Source: Staphylococcus sp. CAG:324
Lineage (GTDB): Bacteria > Bacillota_I > Bacilli_A > ML615J-28 > CAG-313
Direction of reading: 5' to 3'
Assembly (NCBI GenBank): GCA_000433035.1
Contig: FR890815.1
Coordinates: 62,001-126,000 of the forward strand
DNA length: 64,000 bases
The translations under genes were made by a program, and so were the position numbers. This document shows positions 9,546 to 19,154 of this stretch, in pieces; the first letter of the stretch is position 1; each line of letters starts with the position of its first letter. The notes under the pieces are model-generated. The model was given only the letters and a program-made list of their open reading frames with translations. It searched no databases and was not told where the DNA came from.

Positions 9546-12500
9546 AAAAGAAAAATGTTGTATATATAATAGGTATTGTATTGTTTATATCGTTCATTGC
9601 TATTGATGTTTTTAAAGTTAAAGAAAAAGGCGGTCTGTTTAGTATTTTTAATTTTGAAGAAACCAGTGAAAAAAAACAAATAGAAAATACTTTAACTGAA
9701 ATTGAAATCAATGAAAAATTAAATGGTGAAAAAATTATGTATTTAGGTGATACGCTGCAACTAACTTTAAAGGCAAATATCGTTACAAATTTGAATGCTT
9801 GGAATTATAACTGGTTGAGTACTGACCAAAGTATTGCCTCAGTATCAACAACAGGTAGTGTATATGGGAAAAAAATAGGTGAAACAACAATTAGAGTAAC
9901 GAATAAAAATGATGCCAATCTTTATGATATTGTAAAAATTAAGGTTATTGAAAGAAACAACAAATTAGAATTCTCGAACGAGTATCAACAAAAATTGCAA
10001 TTAATAAAAGGAGAAATAAAAAAACTTGATATTCATATAGGCGGGAGTGTGGCTTTAGGTAAACTTGAATGGATATCTAGTGATGAAAAGATTTGTACAG
10101 TTCAGGATGGTTATCTTTATGCTAAAGAAAATGGTCAAGTAACCATTACAGTAAAAAGTTTAGTAGATAGTAGATATTTTGATAGTATAAATGTTGAAAT
10201 ATATAATGTATTAGATAAAGTTGAAATTGCTGACGATATTTCTATTCATGCAATATATATTAATAATAAAGAAATAAATGGCAGTATGTCGGATTATGAT
10301 ATATATGTTGGGGATACAATCACCATCAATTCATCTTGTAATACTTCTAGTAATGCAATGGTAAATTTTTCTTTACAGACAGATACTATATCTTTTAAAA
10401 GTACAGAACAATATGTTGCAACAGTTAATTGCAATCGCGTTGGTAAAGCAGTCATTGATATTTCTAGTAAGTATAATCATTTATTAAACAAGACTTTAGA
10501 ATTTGAGATCAAACCTCGAGAAGTGGATAATCTCACATTAAAAAATCCTACCTTACAAAACGTAGAAAATGGTTGGATATATGAAATGCATGAAAGAGAT
10601 GCTGTTTTTCTTGAAGTATTAGGATCAAATGAAGTATTAGATCAAGATGATATAATTGTAGAGATTGCAAATCAGGATATTGCTATAGTGAATAATGGAT
10701 ATTTCATTGCTAAGCAAGTTGGAGAAACGCAAGTTACAATAAAATACCGATATGATGAGAACCAAAAGATTAGTTTTACTCTTTTTGTTAGTGAGAATAC
10801 CAATCAAAAAATTGAATATATAGCCATTGAACAGCCTACATTAAATGATAAACCCTTTGCTTTAAATACATATCAAAAAAATAATGTTACAGTATTAGAT
10901 ACAATCAGTTTTTATATTGTTGTAACTCCTTATATTTATGCCCAAAGTGATAATTATTTAATTTATGCAACTAATCCTGATGTTGCATCTTGTACAACTA
11001 CTTACAACAATCATCAATATATTGTAAAAATTAATTTTCTAGAAATAGGGAATACCCAAATTATTATTCAATTTTTTGATAATCTAGAACAAGAAATTAT
11101 TTTAGATTTTCATGTCGAGAATATGATTTTTGATCTATCTGCTAAAGCAGCTCTTGAAATGGAGGTTGGAAAAACATATAGTTTTTTCACTACGATTACA
11201 AACTCATTATCCAAAAAATTAAATTATACTTATACATCATCCAATCCTCAATCAGTTATCATCGGAAGTAATGGGGATATGATGGCAATTGGTGAGGGGA
11301 CAGCAGATGTTTGTGTAACAGTAGATGATGGGAAGACAGTTAAATCCAAAACCCTTACTATTCATGTTAAACAAAATTATATAGAATATCAACCAGTGAC
11401 GCAAATGAGTTATACAACATACTTAAAAGAAGATGATCATTATGTTGAAGTTGATTTTTCAACCCGAATGTTAAATGTTTTTCAAAACGCATATATGAGC
11501 ATAAATGTCATGCCAAATTTTAATAATGCTAATAATTATCAAATTATAACTAGCAATCCAGATATTCTATCTATTACGTATAGTAACAATATGTATCAAC
11601 TTTATGCTTTAAGTGCAGGTATTGCAACAATTTATATTAAAAATTATGAAAATAGTGATTTAGATCTTTCTTTTGAGATTAAAGTATGTGAAGTATTGCC
11701 AAAATATGTAATAAGTATATTAGAAAATAATGTTTTATCATTTGATGAATATCAAAAAATTAATTTAAATGTTGATCCAAATGCAACATTTTCAAAAGTT
11801 TCTTATCGCTTTTCCACTCCTAATGTCATTAAAATTATCAATAACACAATCATTCCCTTACATGCAGGAAAAACGACTGTTATTATTGAAGTAGATGATC
11901 AAGATGATGCAACCTCAAATTATTATTTTTCTTTTCCTGTTGAGGTTTTACCAAATACTAAAATTGGTTTTATGAAATATTCAACGTTAGAAATAATTAG
12001 TTTTTGTTTATTTCATATCATTATTTATGGGCTACTAGGAGTATATTTTTGGTTATTATTTCAAAACTTGCAAATGAAAAAAATATTAACCATTACGGCT
12101 ATTGTTGTTATTCCTCTTGCCATATGTTGTTTGCCAGAAGTATTAAAATTAGAAGATAGCAATAAAAGTATCATTATGATATCTATGGGACTCAATAGCA
12201 TATGTTGCGGTGCTGCCATTGTTTTGACATATTTTATAATGAAATGTAAAGGAAAGAAAAAAATGAAAATGAGTAAATATATAATTCTTATTTTAAGTTT
12301 TTTAATGATACTGACGATAACTTCTTGTAAAAAAGAACAAGATAGGATAGAAGATAATTATAATTTTATTTTAAATGTTGAGAAGCAAAATGCTAAAATA
12401 GCAGAACTTGGGAAAACCATTACGAATCAACAATTAATATATTTACAAGAAGATAGTTCAACATTAATTTATGTGAAATATAATTTTACAGAAAATATGT

Positions 12501-12706
12501 CAACACAAAAAATCATATATCGCTTTTTCAATGATTTAGATGAGTATAGATTGTTTTTTAATCAATATGATAATTTTTTAGATGGTAACTTTTTAGAAGT
12601 AAATGAAGAAATCTTAATGATAGCAACCACATATCAATATATTGATAAAAAAAGTTTTAGTCAATTATATGATGTCATTCATCATCAGTATGTTATAATT
12701 GAATAG
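9542..12706 (+). CDS. Large membrane-anchored Ig-like (Big_2) protein with embedded C-terminal lipoprotein signal
   Basis: The product has 1054 residues and starts with GTG, preceded by AGGAGGT and overlapping the previous stop. An N-terminal membrane segment (about 5-22) is followed by many Ig-like Big_2 repeats, for example WLSTDQSIASVSTTGSVYG, the WISSDEKICTVQDG copy and TYTSSNPQSVIIGSNGD. Near residues 815-905 are three hydrophobic segments (IISFCLFHIIIYGLLGVYF, then about 840-860 and 875-900). The last 147 residues begin with MKMSKYIILILSFL and then LTITSC, a complete lipoprotein signal with its own upstream AAGGA. So either two proteins were fused or an internal start at 12263 makes a separate lipoprotein. 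Function unknown; probably a surface scaffold. A strong terminator follows. Confidence 0.8.
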   Translation: MKKKNVVYIIGIVLFISFIAIDVFKVKEKGGLFSIFNFEETSEKKQIENTLTEIEINEKLNGEKIMYLGDTLQLTLKANIVTNLNAWNYNWLSTDQSIASVSTTGSVYGKKIGETTIRVTNKNDANLYDIVKIKVIERNNKLEFSNEYQQKLQLIKGEIKKLDIHIGGSVALGKLEWISSDEKICTVQDGYLYAKENGQVTITVKSLVDSRYFDSINVEIYNVLDKVEIADDISIHAIYINNKEINGSMSDYDIYVGDTITINSSCNTSSNAMVNFSLQTDTISFKSTEQYVATVNCNRVGKAVIDISSKYNHLLNKTLEFEIKPREVDNLTLKNPTLQNVENGWIYEMHERDAVFLEVLGSNEVLDQDDIIVEIANQDIAIVNNGYFIAKQVGETQVTIKYRYDENQKISFTLFVSENTNQKIEYIAIEQPTLNDKPFALNTYQKNNVTVLDTISFYIVVTPYIYAQSDNYLIYATNPDVASCTTTYNNHQYIVKINFLEIGNTQIIIQFFDNLEQEIILDFHVENMIFDLSAKAALEMEVGKTYSFFTTITNSLSKKLNYTYTSSNPQSVIIGSNGDMMAIGEGTADVCVTVDDGKTVKSKTLTIHVKQNYIEYQPVTQMSYTTYLKEDDHYVEVDFSTRMLNVFQNAYMSINVMPNFNNANNYQIITSNPDILSITYSNNMYQLYALSAGIATIYIKNYENSDLDLSFEIKVCEVLPKYVISILENNVLSFDEYQKINLNVDPNATFSKVSYRFSTPNVIKIINNTIIPLHAGKTTVIIEVDDQDDATSNYYFSFPVEVLPNTKIGFMKYSTLEIISFCLFHIIIYGLLGVYFWLLFQNLQMKKILTITAIVVIPLAICCLPEVLKLEDSNKSIIMISMGLNSICCGAAIVLTYFIMKCKGKKKMKMSKYIILILSFLMILTITSCKKEQDRIEDNYNFILNVEKQNAKIAELGKTITNQQLIYLQEDSSTLIYVKYNFTENMSTQKIIYRFFNDLDEYRLFFNQYDNFLDGNFLEVNEEILMIATTYQYIDKKSFSQLYDVIHHQYVIIE

Positions 12707-12712
12707 TAATTG

Positions 12713-12744
12713 AAACAAACCAAGTTAACTTGGTTTGTTTTTTT
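12713..12744 (+). terminator. Rho-independent terminator
   Basis: AAACAAACCAAG (12713-12724) pairs perfectly with CTTGGTTTGTTT (12729-12740) around TTAA, followed by a run of T. It isolates the upstream two-gene unit from the operon starting at 12838. Confidence 0.93.
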
Positions 12745-12837
12745 AAAAAAAAGGCATATTTTTATAAAAAACATACTATTATTTTATGTAAAATGTTCCA
12801 AAACATTGATAAAATCGATTTTAACATTTATATTATA

Positions 12838-12866
12838 TTGACAAACTATCTTAAAAATAGTATAAT
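12838..12866 (+). promoter_or_regulatory. Sigma-A type promoter of the first SipW/TasA-like operon
   Basis: A perfect TTGACA (12838-12843) and TATAAT (12861-12866) are separated by exactly 17 bases. The predicted start near 12873 gives a leader of about 75 bases before the first gene. No other promoter this good is visible until 28832, so it probably drives all eleven genes. Confidence 0.9.
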
Positions 12867-12947
12867 TATAACATATCTTGTCGATTATTTAGATATTAAA
12901 ATGGATGAGAAAAAGAATTATTTAGAATTATGTAAGGAGAATTTAAA

Positions 12948-13565
12948 ATGAAAAGAAAGACGTTAACGTTAACTTTATGCTTATTATCATGTTTAGCATT
13001 GATTGGTGTTGGTTTTGCGGCATGGATCATTACTTCTGACACTAAACAAGAAATAGAAGGTAACATTTCAGTTGATACCGTAACAGATAATAGATTGAGT
13101 GTTGAGACAAGTTGGAAAGATGATAAAAATGCCATTGTTTTTGGTTGGAAAACTGGTGAGTATACCTATTCTTGGTTAAAGAATACAGATCCAACTTATG
13201 CAGAAAATCTAACAGTTACTCTTGTTGTGAATGTAAAAGATAGTGGGGGTAGTCCTATTGATGCCCAAACTGTTAATGCAACAATTACGGGAGATGACGC
13301 ATATACTACTGCTGTATCTAGCAATTTAGTTAATGCTTTGCCTACATTAACAGCTCAAAAGCAAGAAACTGGTGTTTATCATATTACAATTACTCTCTCA
13401 TGGGGTAGTGCATTTAATAATCAAAACCCTATGGAATATTATAATAGTCAAGATTATACATCAGAGTTAGCAGATCAAGCTAAAACCAATTTAACCGCTC
13501 TTGAGGCATTGAAAACTAGTAAATTTACTGTTACAGTAACGGTAACACCAACTGAGGCAGAATAA
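12948..13565 (+). CDS. TasA/camelysin-like secreted protein with SipW-type signal peptide
   Basis: The product has 205 residues. The N-terminus (MKRKTLTLTLCLLSC to GVGFAAWIITSD) is a signal peptide of the SipW-cognate class, in which a short A-x-W segment follows the hydrophobic core. The mature part is a beta-rich domain with NLTVTLVVNVKDSGG and the motif WGSAFNNQNPMEYY, which recurs in the next gene. In Bacillus, proteins of this class (TasA, TapA, camelysin) form extracellular fibres and need the SipW signal peptidase, here encoded two genes downstream. First gene after the promoter; RBS AAGGAG at 12935. Fibre formation is inference. Confidence 0.78.
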   Translation: MKRKTLTLTLCLLSCLALIGVGFAAWIITSDTKQEIEGNISVDTVTDNRLSVETSWKDDKNAIVFGWKTGEYTYSWLKNTDPTYAENLTVTLVVNVKDSGGSPIDAQTVNATITGDDAYTTAVSSNLVNALPTLTAQKQETGVYHITITLSWGSAFNNQNPMEYYNSQDYTSELADQAKTNLTALEALKTSKFTVTVTVTPTEAE

Positions 13566-13592
13566 TATTATAAATAATAAGAAGGTTGTAAG

Positions 13593-14306
13593 ATGGCTAA
13601 ATTAACAAAAAATTCTTATAAAAGAAAAGTTATTTTATTCGGTGTTTTATTATTTATGTCTATTGCTTTGATATCAACAGGTTTTGCGGCATGGATAATG
13701 TCAACGAATGCAAATTATGAAGATGATGGAAATGTGAGTGTTGGTACTGTTACAGATGGATCAATAAAGTTGACGGATGTTGCGCTATCAACCGATTCAA
13801 TCAAATTTGAACCATTAGAAGAAGATACAACAGGTAGAGTTAGAAATGATGGAACTAATTTTGAATCATTACAGATAGTAGTAACAGGAAAAGTATCTCC
13901 TAGAGATATTTTAGGTGAACTTACGATTGAACTGCAAATGGAAGAAAAAGTGAAAACAGCTCTACAAGCTGCTGCTGATAAAAATTATATTATTTTACCA
14001 GAATGCGCAAATTCGGCAGTGGATTTAAAAACTTTGGGTGGTGCATGTACTGAAAATGAAGAGGGTGGATACGATTTTACTTATACGATTGAATTTAAAT
14101 GGGGAAGTTTTTTCCAAAATTTAAATCCAGGTGAGTATTATGACGAAAATGAAACGGGTACAAAAGTATCAGACGAAGAAGTGAAAAAAATTCTAAAAGA
14201 GTTAAGAGCTACTATTTATGGATATGACGTCGATGCATCAGATGAAATAATCAATGCAGCGGTTGGTCCTACTTTTAAAGTAGTAATCAATGCTAGGGCA
14301 AATTAA
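13593..14306 (+). CDS. TasA/camelysin-like secreted protein, second copy
   Basis: The product has 237 residues. The signal peptide ends STGFAAWIMSTN, matching that of the preceding gene. NVSVGTVTDGS right after the cleavage region corresponds to NISVDTVTDNR in the first protein. The second shared motif is WGSFFQNLNPGEYYDEN. These parallels show that the two are paralogues, probably alternate subunits of the same surface structure. The gene sits 27 bases after its paralogue, with an AAGAAGG ribosome site, and just before the signal peptidase. The exact function is not known. Confidence 0.76.
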   Translation: MAKLTKNSYKRKVILFGVLLFMSIALISTGFAAWIMSTNANYEDDGNVSVGTVTDGSIKLTDVALSTDSIKFEPLEEDTTGRVRNDGTNFESLQIVVTGKVSPRDILGELTIELQMEEKVKTALQAAADKNYIILPECANSAVDLKTLGGACTENEEGGYDFTYTIEFKWGSFFQNLNPGEYYDENETGTKVSDEEVKKILKELRATIYGYDVDASDEIINAAVGPTFKVVINARAN

Positions 14307-14311
14307 TTCAA

Positions 14312-15319
14312 ATGTCTTCTGCTGAAATTATTTCCCTCATAGTTACAATCATCGGGGTATTTAGTTTTGCAACAATATTTACGATATTATATCAATCATA
14401 TGCAACTTCACAAATAAATGAAATTCAGTCTGGAAAAAAAGATCTTGAATTGATCGATGAAGTAATCTATGAAAGACAAGAAAAAATTAAAAAGCGCAAG
14501 ATGGTAACAAAGATAGTTAAATCTATTTGTTTCTATCTTGCCTTATTCTTCATTATACCTTTATTTATTTTTTCATTAATTAATCGATTTCAAAATAATA
14601 TAACAATGATTGGTAATAAAACCATTATGGTTGTTGCCTCAGGCTCAATGAGTAAGAAAAATGACGCAAATGCTTATCTAAATAGTAACAATTTGAACAA
14701 TCAATTTCAAACGTATGATATAATTGTTTTGGAAAAGGTTGAAAATGCATCAGATTTGAACAAATACGATGTTATTGCTTATCGAAATGATCAAGGAATC
14801 AATGTCATTCATAGAATAATTGAAATAGAAGATGGAAAATATGTAACCCGTGGTGATGCCAATGACGCAAGTGATAAATATCATCCAACTTTTGATGATG
14901 TAATTGGAAGATATACAGGTAAGAAAATACCTAGTATAGGGATATTTATTATGTTTTTACAGTCATATGCTGGTATCATCACGATTATTTCATTAATTTA
15001 TTGTTTAATCATGATTGATAAAATTTCTAATAAAATAAATACAGCTCAAAAAAGAAGAATTGAACAATTAGAAGAAGCAATTGATTATACCGATGAATTA
15101 GAAGTTGAAAAAATAAAGGCAGAATATGTTGAGACAATTTATTATAAGGGATATGCTTATCATTTTAATGAAACAGGGTTTGTTGAAAAAACTAAGATGA
15201 AAGATGGTCCCTATTTAGAAAAATCGAATAAGACAATGATTAAAGAAGTGCTTAATTTAAAGACTTCAGAAAAAATTGCCGAAGAAGTCGTAATTGAAAA
15301 CGATAATCAAGGAGAATAA
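14312..15319 (+). CDS. sipW: SipW-type (ER-like) signal peptidase I
   Basis: The product has 335 residues. The catalytic Ser motif is ASGSMS (about residue 110), followed by VIHRII with the active-site His that replaces the Lys of ordinary bacterial signal peptidases, and the conserved GDAND. Membrane spans are predicted at about 5-27, 70-93 and 210-232. It is longer than typical SipW (about 190) because of a cytoplasmic N-terminal loop and a C-terminal acidic, coil-like tail of about 100 residues. It should process the neighbouring proteins with A-x-W signals at 12948, 13593, 24351 and perhaps 25059. The start ATG lies 5 bases after the previous stop and lacks a strong ribosome site, so translation is probably coupled. 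Confidence 0.88.
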   Translation: MSSAEIISLIVTIIGVFSFATIFTILYQSYATSQINEIQSGKKDLELIDEVIYERQEKIKKRKMVTKIVKSICFYLALFFIIPLFIFSLINRFQNNITMIGNKTIMVVASGSMSKKNDANAYLNSNNLNNQFQTYDIIVLEKVENASDLNKYDVIAYRNDQGINVIHRIIEIEDGKYVTRGDANDASDKYHPTFDDVIGRYTGKKIPSIGIFIMFLQSYAGIITIISLIYCLIMIDKISNKINTAQKRRIEQLEEAIDYTDELEVEKIKAEYVETIYYKGYAYHFNETGFVEKTKMKDGPYLEKSNKTMIKEVLNLKTSEKIAEEVVIENDNQGE

Positions 15320-15320
15320 G

Positions 15321-17120
15321 ATGATGAACAAACCTTATTTTACAAGAAAAAATTTAATATTTATATCATTAGCAATATTTTATTCATTTTTATTGTTATT
15401 TACAGGCCTTTGTATAGAAGGATCACATTCTTTTGCTAATAAAAATAATCCACTAGCACAAGTGGCGCAAGCACTTCATTTTAAATCAATTAGTTGTGGT
15501 GTAACGGGCTATGTTGCTTTGATACTTGTAGCAATCTATGTTAGTGTTTTTGTCACTATCTTTTTATATGAGAAAAGGTTTGCTATTGTCAATAACAAAA
15601 AACCATTTAGTTTGAAAATGATTTTAATATATATCAGTTCTTTTATTTTATGTGCGTTATTATCAGTAGGTGTGGGAATTCTCATTCAAAGACCATTAGA
15701 TGCTGAAAACATTGGTAACATTATGCTTTTTATTTGGCAAACTATTTTATTGACAACTTGTATATATGTTTTATTATTTTTATTTATTGGTGGTATGTTA
15801 ATGTTTGTAGTCAACTATATTTTAGTTGATAAACCATTTAGAGCATATGATAAAAATGAACCGATTACTTTTGATGAGGAAGATACTAAAATTGACGTCA
15901 CTACTAATTTTGATGCAACACTAAATGCAACGGCATCTTCTATTGCTGGCGGACAGATTACAACCGCTACTTCAAGTATGCCAAATGAAAGTATTGTTCG
16001 CACAGTTGAAAAGTTAGATGATCGGGAAAAAGTTTTTCCTGCTTTATCTATGATGGATACTACTTATGATGGTTATGCAATAGAGAAAATAGATAGTGAT
16101 ACATATAGTTTAGAAGAAATTAGTATTCGCTTTCGCAATTATCTTGCAAAAGAAGAAAAACTATATTTTGATCTAGATACCATTAGATTTTTTGTCAGTG
16201 GATTTGCGGCATCACACTTTATGATTTTAGAAGGGTTAAGTGGTACTGGTAAATCAAGTTTGCCTAGATATTTTGCAAAATTTATTCATGCTGATGTTTT
16301 ATTTATTCCTGTTCAAGCAACATATCGTGATAAGACAAATCTAATTGGATATTTTAATGATTTTTCAAAAACTTATACCGAAACAGAGTTTTTGATTTCA
16401 TTATATCATGCCAATTATAATCCCGATCAAATTCATTTTTTTGTTTTAGATGAAATGAATATTTCTAGGGTTGAGTATTATTTTGCTGACTTTTTATCAG
16501 TATTAGAATATCCAAAAGAACTTTGGAAATTAAAAATTATGCAACTTCCGTATGGATTTGTACCACCTGCTAAACTAGAAGATGGTTTTATTACAATACC
16601 TGAAAATTCCTATTTTGTTGGTACCGCAAATAAAGATGATTCAACCTTTACAATTACTGATAAAGTGTATGATAGAGCAATAACAATTGATTTTGATGAT
16701 CGCAATATTCCTTTTGAAGTAAAAGAAGAAGTGAGTAAAATTCATATTAGCAAAACACATCTGCAACATTTATATCAAGAGGCATTGAATAATCCTAGTT
16801 ATCAGATGACAAAAGGTGATTATGATAAATTTCAAACTGTTTGTGATTTTATTTATGACAAGTTTGATATTACTTTTGGTAATCGTATTTTGAATCAAAT
16901 TGCAAAACTCGTGCCTGTTTTTGTTGCATCCGGTGGAACAAAAGAAGATGCTATTGATTTTATTGTTTCACGAAAAATAATTAGTAAAATTGAAGGTCGT
17001 TTTGAAGAATATGTTAAGGGTGCTTTGAAAGATTTATTAACTTTAATAACGAAAACATACGGAATAGATGTTTTATATCGTAGTGAAAAAGTAATTCAAA
17101 GTTTAATAAGAAGGTTATAA
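15321..17120 (+). CDS. Membrane-anchored AAA+ ATPase (AAA_5, McrB-like)
   Basis: The product has 599 residues. There are three or four N-terminal membrane helices (about 11-30, 55-77, 92-114, 127-160), then a polar linker. The AAA domain (about 270-520) has Walker A GLSGTGKSS (about 305-313), Walker B FFVLDEMNIS, and a sensor-1-like GTANKD. The phrase DEMNISRVEYYFADFLS is characteristic of McrB-type AAA modules. McrB itself is soluble and works with the McrC nuclease; this membrane-bound form in a surface-protein operon suggests a motor or chaperone for export or assembly (inference). The start ATG at 15321 follows GGAG at 15311; the longer frame from TTG 15294 overlaps sipW and is less likely. 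Its partner follows after 4 bases. Confidence 0.82.
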   Translation: MMNKPYFTRKNLIFISLAIFYSFLLLFTGLCIEGSHSFANKNNPLAQVAQALHFKSISCGVTGYVALILVAIYVSVFVTIFLYEKRFAIVNNKKPFSLKMILIYISSFILCALLSVGVGILIQRPLDAENIGNIMLFIWQTILLTTCIYVLLFLFIGGMLMFVVNYILVDKPFRAYDKNEPITFDEEDTKIDVTTNFDATLNATASSIAGGQITTATSSMPNESIVRTVEKLDDREKVFPALSMMDTTYDGYAIEKIDSDTYSLEEISIRFRNYLAKEEKLYFDLDTIRFFVSGFAASHFMILEGLSGTGKSSLPRYFAKFIHADVLFIPVQATYRDKTNLIGYFNDFSKTYTETEFLISLYHANYNPDQIHFFVLDEMNISRVEYYFADFLSVLEYPKELWKLKIMQLPYGFVPPAKLEDGFITIPENSYFVGTANKDDSTFTITDKVYDRAITIDFDDRNIPFEVKEEVSKIHISKTHLQHLYQEALNNPSYQMTKGDYDKFQTVCDFIYDKFDITFGNRILNQIAKLVPVFVASGGTKEDAIDFIVSRKIISKIEGRFEEYVKGALKDLLTLITKTYGIDVLYRSEKVIQSLIRRL

Positions 17121-17124
17121 TTTT

Positions 17125-18390
17125 ATGAAACTCATCGAAGAGTTAAAACTAAAAGAAGTTATTAAAAAAATAAGAAAATATAAAGATGAACATCGAAGTA
17201 TTAAATTTTTCTATCGAGATTTAGATAATTTAAAACTTCCATCTTTGCAAGATTTCTCTTTTAAGAAAGATGATGAATTCTTTGATGAAGTGAATTTTAT
17301 TCTAAGCGTGATAGTTTCTATTATTGCTCATCCTAGTCTTTCTAATAAAGGAGAAGACATTATTGTTAGATCAGAACTAGCAGGGCATATTTCATCTGAT
17401 TCTTTTCAACAAGTATGTAAAGATAATAGACTTTGGAAAGAAAAAAATGATGAAATGGTACCTGAATATGTGCATCACTATCAATATACTGATGATATTC
17501 AAATTTATGAAAATATTTTTATCGGAATGCTTATCAATCTTATACGTTTGGAGTTAAATAAATATAGTGAATTTTATGCATCACTGATTCCTTCGGTAGA
17601 ATCAAATAATGATAAATATTTAGAAAATAAGATTGCGGAAAAGATGATTACTAAAATTGAAGCATTACAAAGAAAACAAATGTTTATTCAAAATACTTCT
17701 TTTTATAAAGAAATTTCTAAGTGCAATCTTCATCTTACAAAAGTTTTACCTACTAACATTTTATTAAAAAATCGTTTATACAATTATTGTTATAAATTTT
17801 ATCTTCAATTTATTAAAAGTGAAGATGAAAATAGATTACTTGAAGAACTTACTATCTATTATAAATATGTGATATTAAAATGTTTCAAAGAAAAAAACTT
17901 TGTATTAGATAATACGAAAAGTCAAAACTATAATTGTTTATCTTTTATATATAAAGATTATAGACTAAAACTTTCTCTAGAAGAAAACATACCATGTATT
18001 AATCTTGATATTTCATATGGTTCAATTCCTGCTAAACATCATTTAATCATTAATACGGAAAATAAACTTCAGATGAATCAATTTTTTGATTACAACAGTA
18101 TATCTAATGATTTGATTACAATTTGGCGTATATATGATTTAGAAAATGCAAATAAGCCATATAATAATCAACTAGTTTCTGAAAAAAAATTAGTGTCATT
18201 TTGGCTGAATTCTAAGTTGCAAGAGATTTTTGCAAAAAAGGAATTATATATGAAATATTGTCCTGTTTGTAAAAGTAAAAATATAGAAAATAATCAAAAA
18301 CTATATACATGTTGTGATTGTGGAAGTATGTATACATTTAAAGACGTCAATCAGGTTGATACCATTTGGTTTTTAAAATTAAGGAGGTAG
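17125..18390 (+). CDS. DUF2357/McrC-associated-like protein with C-terminal zinc ribbon
   Basis: The product has 421 residues and is soluble by appearance. The central QIYENIFIGMLINLI resembles the YEN-x-F-(V/I) helix of DUF2357 proteins that accompany McrB-like ATPases. The C-terminus carries a four-Cys zinc ribbon (CPVC about 379, CCDCG about 397). I see no convincing PD-(D/E)xK nuclease motif like that of McrC, so I do not call it a restriction nuclease. Its position 4 bases after the AAA gene argues that the two form a complex. Alternative: an unrecognised nuclease. The function is inferred from context only. Confidence 0.62.
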   Translation: MKLIEELKLKEVIKKIRKYKDEHRSIKFFYRDLDNLKLPSLQDFSFKKDDEFFDEVNFILSVIVSIIAHPSLSNKGEDIIVRSELAGHISSDSFQQVCKDNRLWKEKNDEMVPEYVHHYQYTDDIQIYENIFIGMLINLIRLELNKYSEFYASLIPSVESNNDKYLENKIAEKMITKIEALQRKQMFIQNTSFYKEISKCNLHLTKVLPTNILLKNRLYNYCYKFYLQFIKSEDENRLLEELTIYYKYVILKCFKEKNFVLDNTKSQNYNCLSFIYKDYRLKLSLEENIPCINLDISYGSIPAKHHLIINTENKLQMNQFFDYNSISNDLITIWRIYDLENANKPYNNQLVSEKKLVSFWLNSKLQEIFAKKELYMKYCPVCKSKNIENNQKLYTCCDCGSMYTFKDVNQVDTIWFLKLRR

Positions 18391-18395
18391 CTTTG

Positions 18396-19154
18396 ATGGA
18401 AGAAAACAAACTTTCTCAAGAAGAACAAAAAGCCACAATTATGATCAATGACCTCTATAAATCCTATGGTGATAAAGATGTTTTAACGGGGTTAAATTTA
18501 GAAGTTTATGAAAAAGAGTTATTTGGTTTTATTGGTAGAAATGGTATTGGAAAATCAACAACAATTGATTGTATGATTGGTTCTAAAAAATTTTCTAAAG
18601 GCGAGGTATATATCTCAGGTTTTGATATAAAAAAATATCCTCTTCAAGCAAAGCAAACGTTTGGTTATGTTGCTAGTGAGCCAACTTGTTATGAAGAAAT
18701 GACAGGATATGATTACTTAGAATTTATTGCTAGTATATATGGTTTAGGTGAAGAAGATTTTAATCACAATTACAAATATTTATGTACAAGACTTCAATTC
18801 AATTTAGAAGAATTGTCAAATCCCATTTCTGATTATTCTCATGGTATGAAACAAAAATTATGTTTAGTTGCAAGTTTGTTGCATAGTCCTAAAATTTGGA
18901 TTTTAGATGAACCTACAGTTGGTCTTGATATTATGGCTGTGGAAGAATTGAAAAAAATGATGAGAGAGTATGCAAATCATGGGAATACCGTTTTTGTTAC
19001 GAGCCATAATATTGAATTAGTATCTAAAATTTGTGATAGAGTAGCGATTATTAACAATGGCAAAGTGGTGGAATTATTTGATTTGAATAAAAATCCTAAT
19101 AAAAGATTACAACTTGCTAAAATCTTTATTGAAACGTATGGAGGACGAGAATGA
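18396..19154 (+). CDS. ABC transporter ATP-binding protein
   Basis: The product has 252 residues. Walker A is GRNGIGKST, the ABC signature is YSHGMKQKL, Walker B is IWILDEP, and the H-loop is FVTSHN. It has the single-domain layout of exporters whose permease is a separate gene. Start at 18396 is supported by AAGGAGG at 18381; the longer frame from 18366 overlaps the previous gene. The stop overlaps the permease start (ATGA), so the two are coupled. The exporter's substrate is unknown; its place within the operon suggests that it serves surface-protein or envelope assembly. Confidence 0.93.
   Translation: MEENKLSQEEQKATIMINDLYKSYGDKDVLTGLNLEVYEKELFGFIGRNGIGKSTTIDCMIGSKKFSKGEVYISGFDIKKYPLQAKQTFGYVASEPTCYEEMTGYDYLEFIASIYGLGEEDFNHNYKYLCTRLQFNLEELSNPISDYSHGMKQKLCLVASLLHSPKIWILDEPTVGLDIMAVEELKKMMREYANHGNTVFVTSHNIELVSKICDRVAIINNGKVVELFDLNKNPNKRLQLAKIFIETYGGRE

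Noticed and set aside
12730..12951. A 73-residue ORF on the + strand
   Set aside because: It spans the terminator tail and the perfect promoter, and has no ribosome site.
15321..18390. A McrBC restriction system
   Set aside because: The AAA protein has N-terminal membrane helices, the partner shows no nuclease core, and both lie inside a surface-protein operon.
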